Counted from the first letter of the stretch, positions 1 through 7,764 are shown. The stretch: 33,885 bases of DNA from JAOUEA01 sp040511595 (GCA_040511595.1 JBEVGU010000016.1:1-33885); one strand, 5' to 3'. Made by a program: numbers and translations. Notes: generated by a model not told the origin, from the sequence alone.

Positions 1-2
1 AT

Positions 3-122
3 CAGCCGAACAAGCGCCGTCGGGCCCGCCGTCACGGCTTCCGCCTGCGCATGCGCACCCCTGCCGGCCGGTCGATCATCGCGTCCCGCCGTCGCAAGGG
101 CCGCGCGCGCCTCAGCGCCTGA
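3..122 (+). CDS. rpmH: 50S ribosomal protein L34, 3' part
   Basis: This is the C-terminal 39 residues of ribosomal protein L34, a small, very basic protein of the large ribosomal subunit. The start codon lies left of the window. The visible part reads QPNKRRRARRHGFRLRMRT and ends in GRARLSA followed by TGA, matching the family closely; only about five residues are missing, since the protein is normally 44-47 residues long. It is followed after 11 bases by rnpA. The rpmH-rnpA pair is an almost universal neighbour of dnaA and oriC, so the replication origin should lie immediately to the left. Confidence 0.96.
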   Translation, partial: QPNKRRRARRHGFRLRMRTPAGRSIIASRRRKGRARLSA

Positions 123-133
123 TCGCGAGCGCC

Positions 134-439
134 GTGCGCTCGAGCGAGGTCCGCCGGGTCTTCGATCGGGGTCGCCCGCGTCACGGAACCCGGGTGGTAC
201 TGTTCCTGGCGCCCGGATCCGGTCAACGGGCGGTCGTGGCTGCCCGTCGCATAGGCGGGGCCGTCGAGCGGAACCGGGCGAAGCGCATCCTGCGGGAGGC
301 TTGGCGACAGGTGTCCCCGCAGGCCACAAGGGATTTCGATGCCGTCCTGGTGGCCCGCGAGGCGATCAGAGGCGCCACGACGCAGGATCTGGTGACCGAG
401 ATGAGCGACCTGCTGCGCGCGGAGGACCCCCGGCCGTGA
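134..439 (+). CDS. rnpA: Ribonuclease P protein component
   Basis: This 101-residue basic protein binds the RNase P RNA and helps it mature the 5' ends of tRNAs. The hallmark RNR motif is present (AVERNRAKRILREAWR, about residues 42-57), followed by the usual DFDAVLVAR strand. The length is slightly short for the family (110-130), because the first residues common in other RnpA proteins are missing. The start is GTG 134. The frame stays open upstream into rpmH, but no ATG, GTG or TTG was seen there. The last codons overlap the GTG of yidD by four bases, so the two are translationally coupled. Confidence 0.93.
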   Translation: MRSSEVRRVFDRGRPRHGTRVVLFLAPGSGQRAVVAARRIGGAVERNRAKRILREAWRQVSPQATRDFDAVLVAREAIRGATTQDLVTEMSDLLRAEDPRP

Positions 440-756
440 GCATCCGCCGGATGGCTTGGGTCGCCGGCACACCGGCTCGGGGCGTCGCGCTCGGTGGCAT
501 CCGCCTGTATCGGGCCACGCTCGCGGGATGGCTCGGCGGCCAGTGCCGTTTCGCTCCCACATGCTCCCACTACGCCGAGACGGCGATCCGTGAGTACGGG
601 GCGATCCGAGGCGGCGCGATGGCGCTGTGGCGCATCGCTCGCTGCAACCCGTACGGCAAGGGGGGCCTGGACCCCGTTCCACCTCGAGGTGAATCCTCTC
701 GACGGGCGGGGGAGTATGATGATGTCCTACGCCGCCTGGAAGGGAACCGGCCCTGA
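436..756 (+). CDS. yidD: Membrane protein insertion efficiency factor YidD
   Basis: This 106-residue protein belongs to the YidD family (DUF37), a small membrane-associated helper of YidC-dependent insertion. The family signature is fully visible: CRFAPTCSHYAETAI, then an ALWRIARCNP segment, then GGLDPVP. Translation starts at GTG 436, whose GTGA overlaps the rnpA stop; a GGAGG sequence sits at 421-425, a good ribosome binding site. Longer readings starting near 301 run inside rnpA and are not needed. The gene ends in TGATG, sharing one base with the ATG of yidC, which again implies coupled translation in the order rnpA-yidD-yidC. Confidence 0.95.
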   Translation: MSIRRMAWVAGTPARGVALGGIRLYRATLAGWLGGQCRFAPTCSHYAETAIREYGAIRGGAMALWRIARCNPYGKGGLDPVPPRGESSRRAGEYDDVLRRLEGNRP

Positions 757-1922
757 TGCTGGCCGAGATCCCGGTCATCTCGCCCATCTTCCAGGGGCTG
801 CTGGACTCGATCGGCTGGGTCCTCGCTTGGCTGTATGACGTCATCCCAAACTACGGGTTAGCGATCATCATCCTGACGCTCCTCTTGCGCATCCTCCTCT
901 TCCCCCTGGGCATGAAGCAGATCAAGTCCATGCAAGCGATGCAGGCGCTGCAACCCAAGATCAAGGACCTCCAGAAGAAGTACAAGGGGAACAAGCAGAA
1001 GGCGCAGGAGGAGACGATGCGCCTGTACAGGGAGGCGGGCGTGAACCCTCTCGGGGGCTGCCTCCCCGTGCTGGCCCAGTTCCCGCTGCTCATCGCGATG
1101 TACGCCGTGATCCGCGCGCCTGGCTACGAACCGGTGCCACAGGGAAGCGATCAGGTAGAGGCGTACAGGATCACGAATAACCACCTGCCCACCAACAGCG
1201 ATCTGTTCGCGGCCGTCGTGACCCACGAGAACACAGGCCTCCTGTTCGTGAGCCTGCAATGTTCCGCGGACCAGGCCGGCAACCTGGAGAAGAGCCGCAT
1301 CAACGACACCGCAGGCAACCCGGTCGTCGCGGGCATTCCCCTCGAGAACGACGACGGAACCCCGTTGGACTCGTTCACCGCGAAGCCCGTCCTCGACTGT
1401 GGAGGTAACGGCCTCGTCGACAAGATCCCCTATGTCGCGATGCTGCTGATCATGGTGGGTACGTCGTTCTACCAGACTCTGCAGACGCAACGCGCGAGCC
1501 CGCAGGGCGCGGCATCGCAGCAGCAGCAGATGATCCTTCGTGTCATGCCGCTGTTCTTCGGGTTCATCGGCTGGAGTTTCCCGGTTGGGCTGGTCCTCTA
1601 CTGGACGGTCTCCAACCTCTTCATGATCGGGCAACAGACTCTGCTGCTTCGAGCCGGGCACATCGGGCCCGAAGCGCTGGAGCGCCGCATGGCGGAGCAG
1701 AAGGCCAAGATGGCGGCCCAGGCCGACAAGCCACAGAAGAAGGGCTTCATGGCCGGCATGATGGAACGCGCCGACGAGGAGCGGAAGCGCCGCGGAACGG
1801 CGCCGGCGAAGGATCCCAAGGGATCGACAGGGACCCAGTCCAAGGGTTCTTCCGGGGCGAGTCGTGGTCCGCGCAAGCCGCCCAAGAAGCCCGGGTCCGG
1901 TGGGGGGAAGCGCGGTGGCTGA
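756..1922 (+). CDS. yidC: Membrane protein insertase YidC/Oxa1 with an unusual periplasmic-side insertion
   Basis: This 388-residue insertase places proteins into the cytoplasmic membrane alone or with SecYEG. The first two helices (about 12-50) are followed by the conserved Arg in the LLLRILLFPL segment and by the cytoplasmic coiled hairpin with KYKGNKQKAQEE (about 65-90). Then come the GVNPLGGCLPVLAQFP motif and later helices (about 222-240 and 262-300). The tail is rich in Lys, Gly and Pro and should contact ribosomes. Between the second and third helices, roughly residues 121-221, lies a hydrophilic stretch of about 100 residues with two cysteines (C169, C215). This is longer than in the compact Gram-positive YidC proteins I know. 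The gene is coupled to yidD before it and jag after it. Confidence 0.96.
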   Translation: MLAEIPVISPIFQGLLDSIGWVLAWLYDVIPNYGLAIIILTLLLRILLFPLGMKQIKSMQAMQALQPKIKDLQKKYKGNKQKAQEETMRLYREAGVNPLGGCLPVLAQFPLLIAMYAVIRAPGYEPVPQGSDQVEAYRITNNHLPTNSDLFAAVVTHENTGLLFVSLQCSADQAGNLEKSRINDTAGNPVVAGIPLENDDGTPLDSFTAKPVLDCGGNGLVDKIPYVAMLLIMVGTSFYQTLQTQRASPQGAASQQQQMILRVMPLFFGFIGWSFPVGLVLYWTVSNLFMIGQQTLLLRAGHIGPEALERRMAEQKAKMAAQADKPQKKGFMAGMMERADEERKRRGTAPAKDPKGSTGTQSKGSSGASRGPRKPPKKPGSGGGKRGG

Positions 1923-2415
1923 CGAACGCCTCCCGGGCAACGGAGATCTCGACGAGCTCGAGGTGCAGGCCGACGCGGCCGCGGACTTCATCGAAGAGCT
2001 GCTCTCACGGATGGACATCGACGCGATCGCCGAGCCGAACGAACATGCCGGGCACATGTACGTCGACATCCTCGACGGCCCGGAAGACGACATGTCGTTG
2101 CTAATCGGCAGTAACGGCCAGACGTTGGAGGCGATCCAGGAACTCACGCGCATGGCCGTCGGGCGACGACTCGATCAGCGCGTGCGGGTCATCGTTGACG
2201 TCGAGGACTACCGGAAACGTCGAGAGGAACGACTCGGAGAACGAGCCCGAGAGCTCGCCGAGCGTGTCCGCGAGACCGGCCGCGAGGAAGAGCTGGAACC
2301 GATGAACTCCTACGAGCGCAAGCTCGTCCATGACGCGGTGGCGGAGATCGAGGGCGTGGAGACGCTCTCTCGAGGGGAAGACCCGGAGCGATACGTCGTC
2401 ATCAGTCCCGCCTGA
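1915..2415 (+). CDS. jag: Jag/SpoIIIJ-associated KH-R3H RNA-binding protein
   Basis: This 166-residue protein has a KH domain (LLIGSNGQTLEAIQ, with the GxxG-type loop, about residues 60-110) and a C-terminal R3H domain (NSYERKLVHDAVAEI... ERYVVISP, about 128-166). It belongs to the Jag/KhpB family of RNA chaperones that follow yidC in Gram-positive bacteria. I chose GTG 1915, which overlaps the end of yidC by 8 bases and follows a purine-rich GGGGGGAAG. A start at 1864 would add 17 basic residues that look like an out-of-frame reading of the YidC tail. A 78-base gap separates it from rsmG. Confidence 0.92.
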   Translation: MADERLPGNGDLDELEVQADAAADFIEELLSRMDIDAIAEPNEHAGHMYVDILDGPEDDMSLLIGSNGQTLEAIQELTRMAVGRRLDQRVRVIVDVEDYRKRREERLGERARELAERVRETGREEELEPMNSYERKLVHDAVAEIEGVETLSRGEDPERYVVISPA

Positions 2416-2493
2416 ACGAGACTCCTGGGTCGCGCCTGCGATCGATCGAAAACGGCCATATCGGCCTAGCTTGCGTGATCCCACGGGCGGGAG

Positions 2494-3105
2494 ATGTTTC
2501 ACGTGAAACATGAGGGTTGGGAGGGGATCCAGGACCTCGGTGCCTCCGTGGACATCCCAACGATCGGCGTGCTCGAACGGTTCGAGGCATCCTTGCTGGG
2601 GCGAGCCATTCCCATGGGCATGGTCGCCGCCTCTGATGCGCCCAGGATCCGCGAACGGCATGTCCTCGATTCCCTGCGCGCCGCTCCCCTGCTGCCGGCT
2701 GCGGGAAGCGTGTGCGACCTCGGCTCCGGGGCTGGGCTGCCGGGCATGGTGTTGGCCATGGTGAGGCCCGACCTCCGGTTCGTGCTCGTCGAGGTTCGAC
2801 GCAATCGCGCTGGGTTCCTCACAGATTCCATCGCAGACCTCGGCCTCACCAATGTGCGCGTGCACGGACGCCGACTGGAGACCTTCAGGGAGCCCGTCGC
2901 CGTCTGTCTGGCCCGCGCGTTCGCCGGTCCCGGGCGCTCATGGGAAGCCGCGAGCCGCATCCTCGAGCCACAGGGCCGATTGATCTACTGGGCGGGTCAG
3001 AGCTTCGACACCTCGATCGACCTGCCCGAGCACGTGAGCTCCCGGCTTTTCCAGACTCCGACCCTTGCACGGTCGGGCCCGCTGGTTATCATGGCGCGGC
3101 AGTGA
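2494..3105 (+). CDS. rsmG: 16S rRNA (guanine-N7) methyltransferase RsmG (GidB)
   Basis: This 203-residue SAM-dependent methyltransferase should modify G527 (E. coli numbering) of 16S rRNA. The SAM-binding motif VCDLGSGAGLPGMVLA is clear (about residues 72-88), preceded by ERHVLDSLRAAPLLP, the typical RsmG lead-in. The start at ATG 2494 lies in the parS site, giving an N-terminus of MFHVKH, a sequence that recurs when parS sits at this place. A purine-rich GGGCGGGAG ends immediately before the ATG, which is too close to be an ideal ribosome binding site; GTG 2548 is an in-frame alternative that would exclude parS from the protein. The stop overlaps the parA GTG. Confidence 0.94.
   Translation: MFHVKHEGWEGIQDLGASVDIPTIGVLERFEASLLGRAIPMGMVAASDAPRIRERHVLDSLRAAPLLPAAGSVCDLGSGAGLPGMVLAMVRPDLRFVLVEVRRNRAGFLTDSIADLGLTNVRVHGRRLETFREPVAVCLARAFAGPGRSWEAASRILEPQGRLIYWAGQSFDTSIDLPEHVSSRLFQTPTLARSGPLVIMARQ
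2495..2510. promoter_or_regulatory. parS: parS centromere site
   Basis: The 16 bases TGTTTCACGTGAAACA are a perfect palindrome identical to the consensus ParB-binding parS site. The site overlaps the start codon of rsmG, so its bases encode the first residues of RsmG (FHVKH after the start Met). parA and parB lie about 600 bases downstream. By analogy with other actinobacteria, ParB loads here and spreads to organise the origin region. I saw no second perfect copy, but I did not search systematically for near matches. Confidence 0.97.
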
Positions 3106-4673
3106 CCAATGCTCCTTCCGGCGTCAACGCCGCCCCGAGCCCCACATCTCGCTCGAGCTCCAAGGGCGTGTCGTCGGCCACATCGTCAGCGAAGCGGGCC
3201 AAGGCGAGGACGAAGAAGCCCATCCCGGTTCCTCCCGAGACCCCCGGCCTCGCGCGCATCGTCGCCATCGCGAACCAGAAGGGTGGGGTTGGCAAGAGCA
3301 CAACAGCGGTGAGCCTCGGCGCTGCACTCGCGGATCTCGAGTATCGCGTGTTGGTCGTCGACCTCGATCCCCAGGGTAACGCCTCGACCGGCATGGGGAT
3401 CCGCCACGAAGCGCGAGCGATCACGGTCTACGACGTAATCGTCTCCGAAGCCGCCGTCGACGACGCGATCGTGCAGACCCCCGTTCGGCACCTATCGGCC
3501 GTCCCCTCGACCATCGACCTCGCGGGCGCGGAGATCGAGCTGGTGAGCCAATTCTCGCGCGAGACCCGCCTGAAGAAGGCCCTCGCTCCGATCCGCGAGG
3601 GCGTCTACGACTTCATCCTGCTCGATTGCCCTCCCTCTCTGGGATTGCTCACCATCAACGCGCTGACGGCCGCGGAGGAGCTCATCGTGCCTATCCAGTG
3701 CGAGTACTACGCGCTCGAGGGCCTCGGGCAACTGCTTCGGAACGTGTCCCTCGTGCAGCAGAACATCAACCCGGGACTGCGACTCACCGGCATCGTGATG
3801 ACGATGTTCGACCCGCGGACCAAGCTCTCTGAACAGGTGGTCGATGAAGTTCGGCGCTATTTCGGCGACGTCGTGTACGACGTCATCATCCCGAGGACCG
3901 TCCGACTCTCGGAGGCACCGGGATTCGGCCAGCCGATCACTGTCTACGACCCGAAGTCCAAGGGCGCCGAGTCCTACCGCGAACTCGGGCGGGAGGTCGC
4001 GCTGCGCCCCCCTCCCGACGAGCCGATGCCGGTGTACGAGGATCTCCCCACGGTGGTGGTGCCGGCGGTCGATGCGGCGGCGGCGCCGTCCGAGCCGCTC
4101 GACGAGGCGGAGCTCACGGAAGTCCCGAGGTTGCAGGATCTGTCCGAGCCGGAGCCGGACCCGGAGCCTGAGTCGAAGCCAGAGTCCGAGCCTGAGCCGG
4201 AACCGGAACCCGTGCAGGACGTGCCGGAGCCCGAGCCGGAATCGGAACCGGTACCAGAGGTCGAGACCTCTTCGAACCCTGCAGCCACTGCCGTCGGCCG
4301 GCCCCCGGCTCCTGCGATGCAGCCTTCCGCCGGGCCTCCGCCGGCCGACGCACCCACATCTACCGTTCCGCCCGCGCAGTCGGCGAGCGGGGCCCCGCCG
4401 GACGATGACGACCTGTGGGAGGCGGCCCCAGCCGCCGATGAGCGGCGAGTCGCGCCACCGACTCCCCCCGTTCCACCCGGGCATCTCCCCGAGCGCCGGG
4501 TCGTGGTCATCGACGAGAACGCCGAGACCCCAGCGTCCTCACGACCCGATCCGAGCGATGCAGGAGCGGCGGGCAACGAAGGCCGAACAGTGGGTGACAT
4601 CGGAGCCACGCTCAAGGACGACGAGGGCGGCCGCAAGCGCCGGTGGCGACTGTTCCGCAAGGGAGGCGAGTGA
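3102..4673 (+). CDS. parA: Chromosome partitioning ATPase ParA with long acidic/proline C-terminal extension
   Basis: ParA is the Walker-type ATPase that moves or positions the ParB-parS complex. The protein has 523 residues. A Ser/Ala/Lys-rich N-terminus of about 45 residues precedes the ATPase core (about 50-297), which has the deviant Walker A KGGVGKST (60-67), DLDPQGNAS, and LLDCPPSLG. After the core comes an extension of about 225 residues that ordinary chromosomal ParA proteins (roughly 260-320 residues) lack. It contains a Glu-Pro/Ser-Pro run (about 347-387), Pro/Ala-rich linkers and a basic, aromatic end (KRRWRLFRKGGE). Translation starts at GTG 3102 within the GTGA overlap with rsmG; a longer upstream reading runs through rsmG in another frame and is not used. 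The stop overlaps the ATG of parB. Confidence 0.95.
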   Translation: MTNAPSGVNAAPSPTSRSSSKGVSSATSSAKRAKARTKKPIPVPPETPGLARIVAIANQKGGVGKSTTAVSLGAALADLEYRVLVVDLDPQGNASTGMGIRHEARAITVYDVIVSEAAVDDAIVQTPVRHLSAVPSTIDLAGAEIELVSQFSRETRLKKALAPIREGVYDFILLDCPPSLGLLTINALTAAEELIVPIQCEYYALEGLGQLLRNVSLVQQNINPGLRLTGIVMTMFDPRTKLSEQVVDEVRRYFGDVVYDVIIPRTVRLSEAPGFGQPITVYDPKSKGAESYRELGREVALRPPPDEPMPVYEDLPTVVVPAVDAAAAPSEPLDEAELTEVPRLQDLSEPEPDPEPESKPESEPEPEPEPVQDVPEPEPESEPVPEVETSSNPAATAVGRPPAPAMQPSAGPPPADAPTSTVPPAQSASGAPPDDDDLWEAAPAADERRVAPPTPPVPPGHLPERRVVVIDENAETPASSRPDPSDAGAAGNEGRTVGDIGATLKDDEGGRKRRWRLFRKGGE

Positions 4674-5569
4674 TGTCGAAGCGAGGTGGTCTCGGGCGAG
4701 GCTTGTCCGCGTTGATCCCGGGCGCGCCCGAGGCCGGCGAGGGCCCGAGCGGCCTGCTCGAGGTGCCCGTGAACGCCGTGGCGCCCAACCCCAAGCAGCC
4801 CCGAACCCAGTGGGACGCCGAGGAGATCCAAGCGCTCGCCGCGTCGATCCGCGAGGTCGGGATCCTGCAGCCGATCGTGGTCCGCCGATCGGGCGAGGAG
4901 GGATTCGAGCTCGTCGCGGGGGAGCGCCGACTTCGAGCGGCGAAGGTGGCCGGCCTCGCGACCGTTCCCGTCGTGCTGCGCGACACGGGCGACGCCGACC
5001 TTCTCCGCGAAGCGCTGATCGAGAACATCCACCGCCAGGACCTCGGGCCGATCGAGCTGGCCGAGGCGTTCCGGCAGCTGCTCGAAGACCTCGGCCTCAA
5101 GCAGGAGGACCTCGCCGAACGAGTCGGTGTGTCGCGGTCACACATCGCGAATACCATCCGATTGCTCCAGTTGCCGCTCGAGACGCAACAGCTGCTCACC
5201 GACACGAAGATCCAGGCGGGACACGCGCGGGCGCTGTTGGCGCTGGGGGATGCCGATGCTGTGAACGCGCTCGCCCTCAGGGTCGCGGCCGAGGACCTCT
5301 CGGTCCGCGAGACTGAGGACCTGGTTCGTCGATACCTCGAGCCCGCGCCGGACCGAGAGGCCATCGCCGACGTGGCGACGACGCCGCCCGGGGGCGATCC
5401 GGGCATGGCGGAAGTCGAGGAGATCCTGTCCGAGCAGCTGGCGACGCGGGTGCAGATCCAGTACGGGAAGAAGCGCGGTCGCGTCGTCATCGAGTTCGGA
5501 TCGGTCGATGACCTCGAGCGCATCGTCTCCGAGATCGTCGGATCCGGTCCGGGGCTCGCTCCCGACTGA
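4673..5569 (+). CDS. parB: Chromosome partitioning protein ParB (CTPase, parS-binding)
   Basis: This 298-residue ParB begins with the ParA-activating motif GGLGRGLSALIPG, followed by the N-terminal CTP-binding domain with GERRLRAAK (about residue 83). The family-defining ENIHRQDLGPIELAEAF follows, then a helix-turn-helix for parS (LAERVGVSRSHIANTIRLLQLP). The C-terminal dimerisation segment ends in RGRVVIEFGSVDDLERI. The start ATG 4673 overlaps the parA stop (TGATG) and is preceded by AAGGGAGG, a strong ribosome binding site. Its stop lies 10 bases from the stop of the convergent ddl gene, and I see no hairpin in between. Confidence 0.97.
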   Translation: MSKRGGLGRGLSALIPGAPEAGEGPSGLLEVPVNAVAPNPKQPRTQWDAEEIQALAASIREVGILQPIVVRRSGEEGFELVAGERRLRAAKVAGLATVPVVLRDTGDADLLREALIENIHRQDLGPIELAEAFRQLLEDLGLKQEDLAERVGVSRSHIANTIRLLQLPLETQQLLTDTKIQAGHARALLALGDADAVNALALRVAAEDLSVRETEDLVRRYLEPAPDREAIADVATTPPGGDPGMAEVEEILSEQLATRVQIQYGKKRGRVVIEFGSVDDLERIVSEIVGSGPGLAPD

Positions 5570-5579
5570 CGACTCGTGC

Positions 5580-6527
5580 CTAAGAGGAAGGCCCGCCTCG
5601 GGCCGTCGCCGACTGGAGGACGGTCTCACACAGCTCGTTGAGGTCCATGCCGACGGACTTCGCCCCCATGGGAAGCAGGCTGGTCTCGGTCATGCCGGGG
5701 GAGACGCTCACCTCGAGCACCCACGGCAATCCGTCGGCGTCCACGATCATGTCCACCCGCGTCACATCCCGCAGCCGCAAGCTCGACCAGGCCCGCATAG
5801 CGACCTCGCGGCAGGCCGCGGCCGTCTCGTCGTCGAGTCGTGCCGGCGCGAAGTACTCCGTCGCGCCGGCCGTGTACCTGGCTGCGTAGTCGTAGGTGCC
5901 GCCCTTCGGCACGATCTCGACCGCTGGGAGTGCCTCGCCGGGCGTTCCGATCACGCCGATCGCGATCTCGGTCCCAGCGACCGCGCGCTCCACGATCGCT
6001 GCCCCGCTGTACGACAGGGCGGCCATCACGGCGGCCGGAAGATCAGACCCTCGATCCACGGTCGAGACTCCGAGGGCCGACCCGCTCCTCGATGGCTTGA
6101 CCACGCAGGGGAGGCCCACGCGGTCGATCGCCGCGGCTATCGCGACGCCGGCCCCGAGGTCGCGCAGCGCCGTTCCTTCGATCGGAGCCCAGGCCGGGGT
6201 TCGCACGCCTGCCCGCTCCAGCGCGTCCTTGGCCAGGAGCTTGTCGAAGGCGACCTCGCAATCGAAGGCGGCGGTCCCCGTGTACGCCAGCCCCAACAGA
6301 TCGAGCAGGCGCTGCACCGTGCCGTCCTCCCCCTCCTTGCCGTGCAGCGTCAGATAGCCGAGCTCCGTGCCTCGCTCGAGCAGCGTCTCGGCGAGGGAAA
6401 CCCCGGCCGGGTCGATGAGGACGGCGTCGTGGCCGAGGTCCAGCAACGCCCCGAGCACGCGATGCCCGCCGCGCAGGGACACGTCGCACTCCGGGGTTCG
6501 CCCACCCGCCACGACCGCGAGGTTCAC
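5580..6527 (-). CDS. ddl: D-alanine--D-alanine ligase with Asn-to-Ser change at a Mg-binding position
   Basis: This 315-residue ATP-grasp enzyme should join two D-alanines for the peptidoglycan precursor. Recognisable parts are the N-terminal VSLRGGH segment, the HGKEGEDGT loop, the ATP-binding KPSRSGSALGVS, the GGTYDYAARY loop and the C-terminal TRVDMIVDADG... LEVSVSPGMTETSLLP. In characterised Ddl enzymes this last motif has Asn two residues after the Glu (E. coli DdlB N272, a Mg ligand); here it is Ser. The other ligands (Asp in VDMI, Glu in LEV) and the catalytic Arg are present. GTG 6527 overlaps the upstream aminotransferase stop as GTGA and follows CAGGAG. The ligase is probably active but could be altered in metal or substrate handling. 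Confidence 0.9.
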   Translation of the reverse strand: MNLAVVAGGRTPECDVSLRGGHRVLGALLDLGHDAVLIDPAGVSLAETLLERGTELGYLTLHGKEGEDGTVQRLLDLLGLAYTGTAAFDCEVAFDKLLAKDALERAGVRTPAWAPIEGTALRDLGAGVAIAAAIDRVGLPCVVKPSRSGSALGVSTVDRGSDLPAAVMAALSYSGAAIVERAVAGTEIAIGVIGTPGEALPAVEIVPKGGTYDYAARYTAGATEYFAPARLDDETAAACREVAMRAWSSLRLRDVTRVDMIVDADGLPWVLEVSVSPGMTETSLLPMGAKSVGMDLNELCETVLQSATARGGPSS

Positions 6528-7753
6528 GGGTGCAGGCTCCTGTACAAGGCTTCCTCATCGGCCAGCAGGCCGCCGAGGCGCCCGATGCCCTCGCGGATGC
6601 GATCGACCGGTGGGTGGCAGAACGCCAGTCGCATCTGGTTCCCCCCGCGCCCGTCCGGATAGAACGCCGTGCCCGGCACGTAGGCCACCCGCCGCTCCAC
6701 GGCGGCAGCGAGCATCGCTCGGGTGTCGAACCATGTCGGCAACGTCACCCACACGTAGAACCCCCCGGCAGGCCGGGTCCATGTGGCGCCCGGAGGGAAG
6801 CGCTCCTCGATCGCCTCGAGCATGGCGTCGCGTCGCGATCGGTAGATGTCGACCAGCGTGGAGAGGTTCCTTCGCCACCGCTCGTCGTCGGCGAAGTACC
6901 GCTCGGTGAGGAGCATCGTGAACGTGGACCCACACAGGTCCGCCGCTTCCTTCGCGAGCACGAGGCGCTGCACGACGGACTGCTCCGCCAACGCCCAGCC
7001 GACTCGCACACCGGGGGAGAAGACCTTCGAGACGGTGCCCAGATAGATCACGTTGTCGGGATCGAGCGTGCGGAGGGACGGCAGGGACTCGCCCTCGAAG
7101 CGCAGCATGCCGTACGGGTTGTCCTCGATGATCGGGATGCCGGCCTCACGGCAGAGGGAGGTGAGGTGTTCGCGCCGAGGGTATGACAACGTCACACCTG
7201 CGGGATTCCCGAAGTTCGGGCAGGTGTAGACGAATTTGGGACGGTCACCGCGCACCAGCGCCTCCTCAAGCAGATCGACGACCATGCCGTCGTCGTCGAT
7301 GTCGATCTGCAGAAATCGGGGCTCGTAGGTCCCGAATGCGCTGAGGGCGCCGACGTACGCAGGTGCCTCCACGGCGACCAGATCGCCGGGGTCGAGGAAG
7401 ATCTTCCCGATGAGGTCGAGGGCCTGCTGCGCCCCGGTGGTGATCACCATGTCTTCGGGGTTGCCCTGCACAGCCTCGGCGGCCATCAGCCGGGACAGCC
7501 GATCGCGGAGGACGGGTTGGCCCTGGCCGCCTCCGTACTGCAGCGATGTGGAGCCGTGGTCGTCGAGCACGCCACGAACGACCTCGAGCACCTCGTCGGC
7601 GGGCAGCGCCTGCACGAACGGCATGCCGCCGGCGAGCGAGACCACCTCCGGGCGGGAGGCCACGGCAAAGAGGGCGCGCACCTCCGACGCGGACATGCCC
7701 GACGTGCGGCGCGCGTAGAGATCGACGAAGCGATCGATCGAGAACTCTGCCAT
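6524..7753 (-). CDS. PLP-dependent class I/II aminotransferase
   Basis: This 409-residue fold-type I aminotransferase resembles the LysN/2-aminoadipate and MocR-C-terminal group. Visible motifs are SLAGGMPF near the N-terminus, QYGGGQGQPVLRDRLS, ITTGAQQALDLIGK, YTCPNFGNPAGVTL, EDNPYGMLRF and the PLP-binding lysine in GTVSKVFSPGVRVGW, with the C-terminal Arg in NQMRLAFCHP. The true substrate cannot be told from sequence. It overlaps ddl by four bases, so the pair is one operon; a role in supplying an amino acid for the cell wall is possible but unproven. I chose ATG 7753; a start at 7774 adds seven residues. No ribosome binding site is seen, but a TAnnnT hexamer lies 11 bases upstream. Confidence 0.88.
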   Translation of the reverse strand: MAEFSIDRFVDLYARRTSGMSASEVRALFAVASRPEVVSLAGGMPFVQALPADEVLEVVRGVLDDHGSTSLQYGGGQGQPVLRDRLSRLMAAEAVQGNPEDMVITTGAQQALDLIGKIFLDPGDLVAVEAPAYVGALSAFGTYEPRFLQIDIDDDGMVVDLLEEALVRGDRPKFVYTCPNFGNPAGVTLSYPRREHLTSLCREAGIPIIEDNPYGMLRFEGESLPSLRTLDPDNVIYLGTVSKVFSPGVRVGWALAEQSVVQRLVLAKEAADLCGSTFTMLLTERYFADDERWRRNLSTLVDIYRSRRDAMLEAIEERFPPGATWTRPAGGFYVWVTLPTWFDTRAMLAAAVERRVAYVPGTAFYPDGRGGNQMRLAFCHPPVDRIREGIGRLGGLLADEEALYRSLHP

Positions 7754-7764
7754 GGAAGGTGTCA

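Noticed and set aside
858..2153. Long antisense frame over yidC and jag
   Set aside because: It mirrors the coding strand of two certain genes, has Arg/His/Leu-rich composition and no recognisable domain.
2712..3101. Longer upstream reading of parA
   Set aside because: It runs through rsmG in another frame and gives an Arg/Pro-rich sequence; GTG 3102 fits the four-base overlap pattern of the operon.
4135..4260. Possible microsatellite or CRISPR-like array in parA
   Set aside because: The repetition is only at the level of Glu-Pro and Ser-Pro codons with varied third bases; there are no spacers or uniform repeats.
3492..5316. Long plus and minus frames over parA/parB in other phases
   Set aside because: Both are the Arg-rich or repeat-rich shadows of parA and its Glu-Pro tail; the tail makes every frame open.
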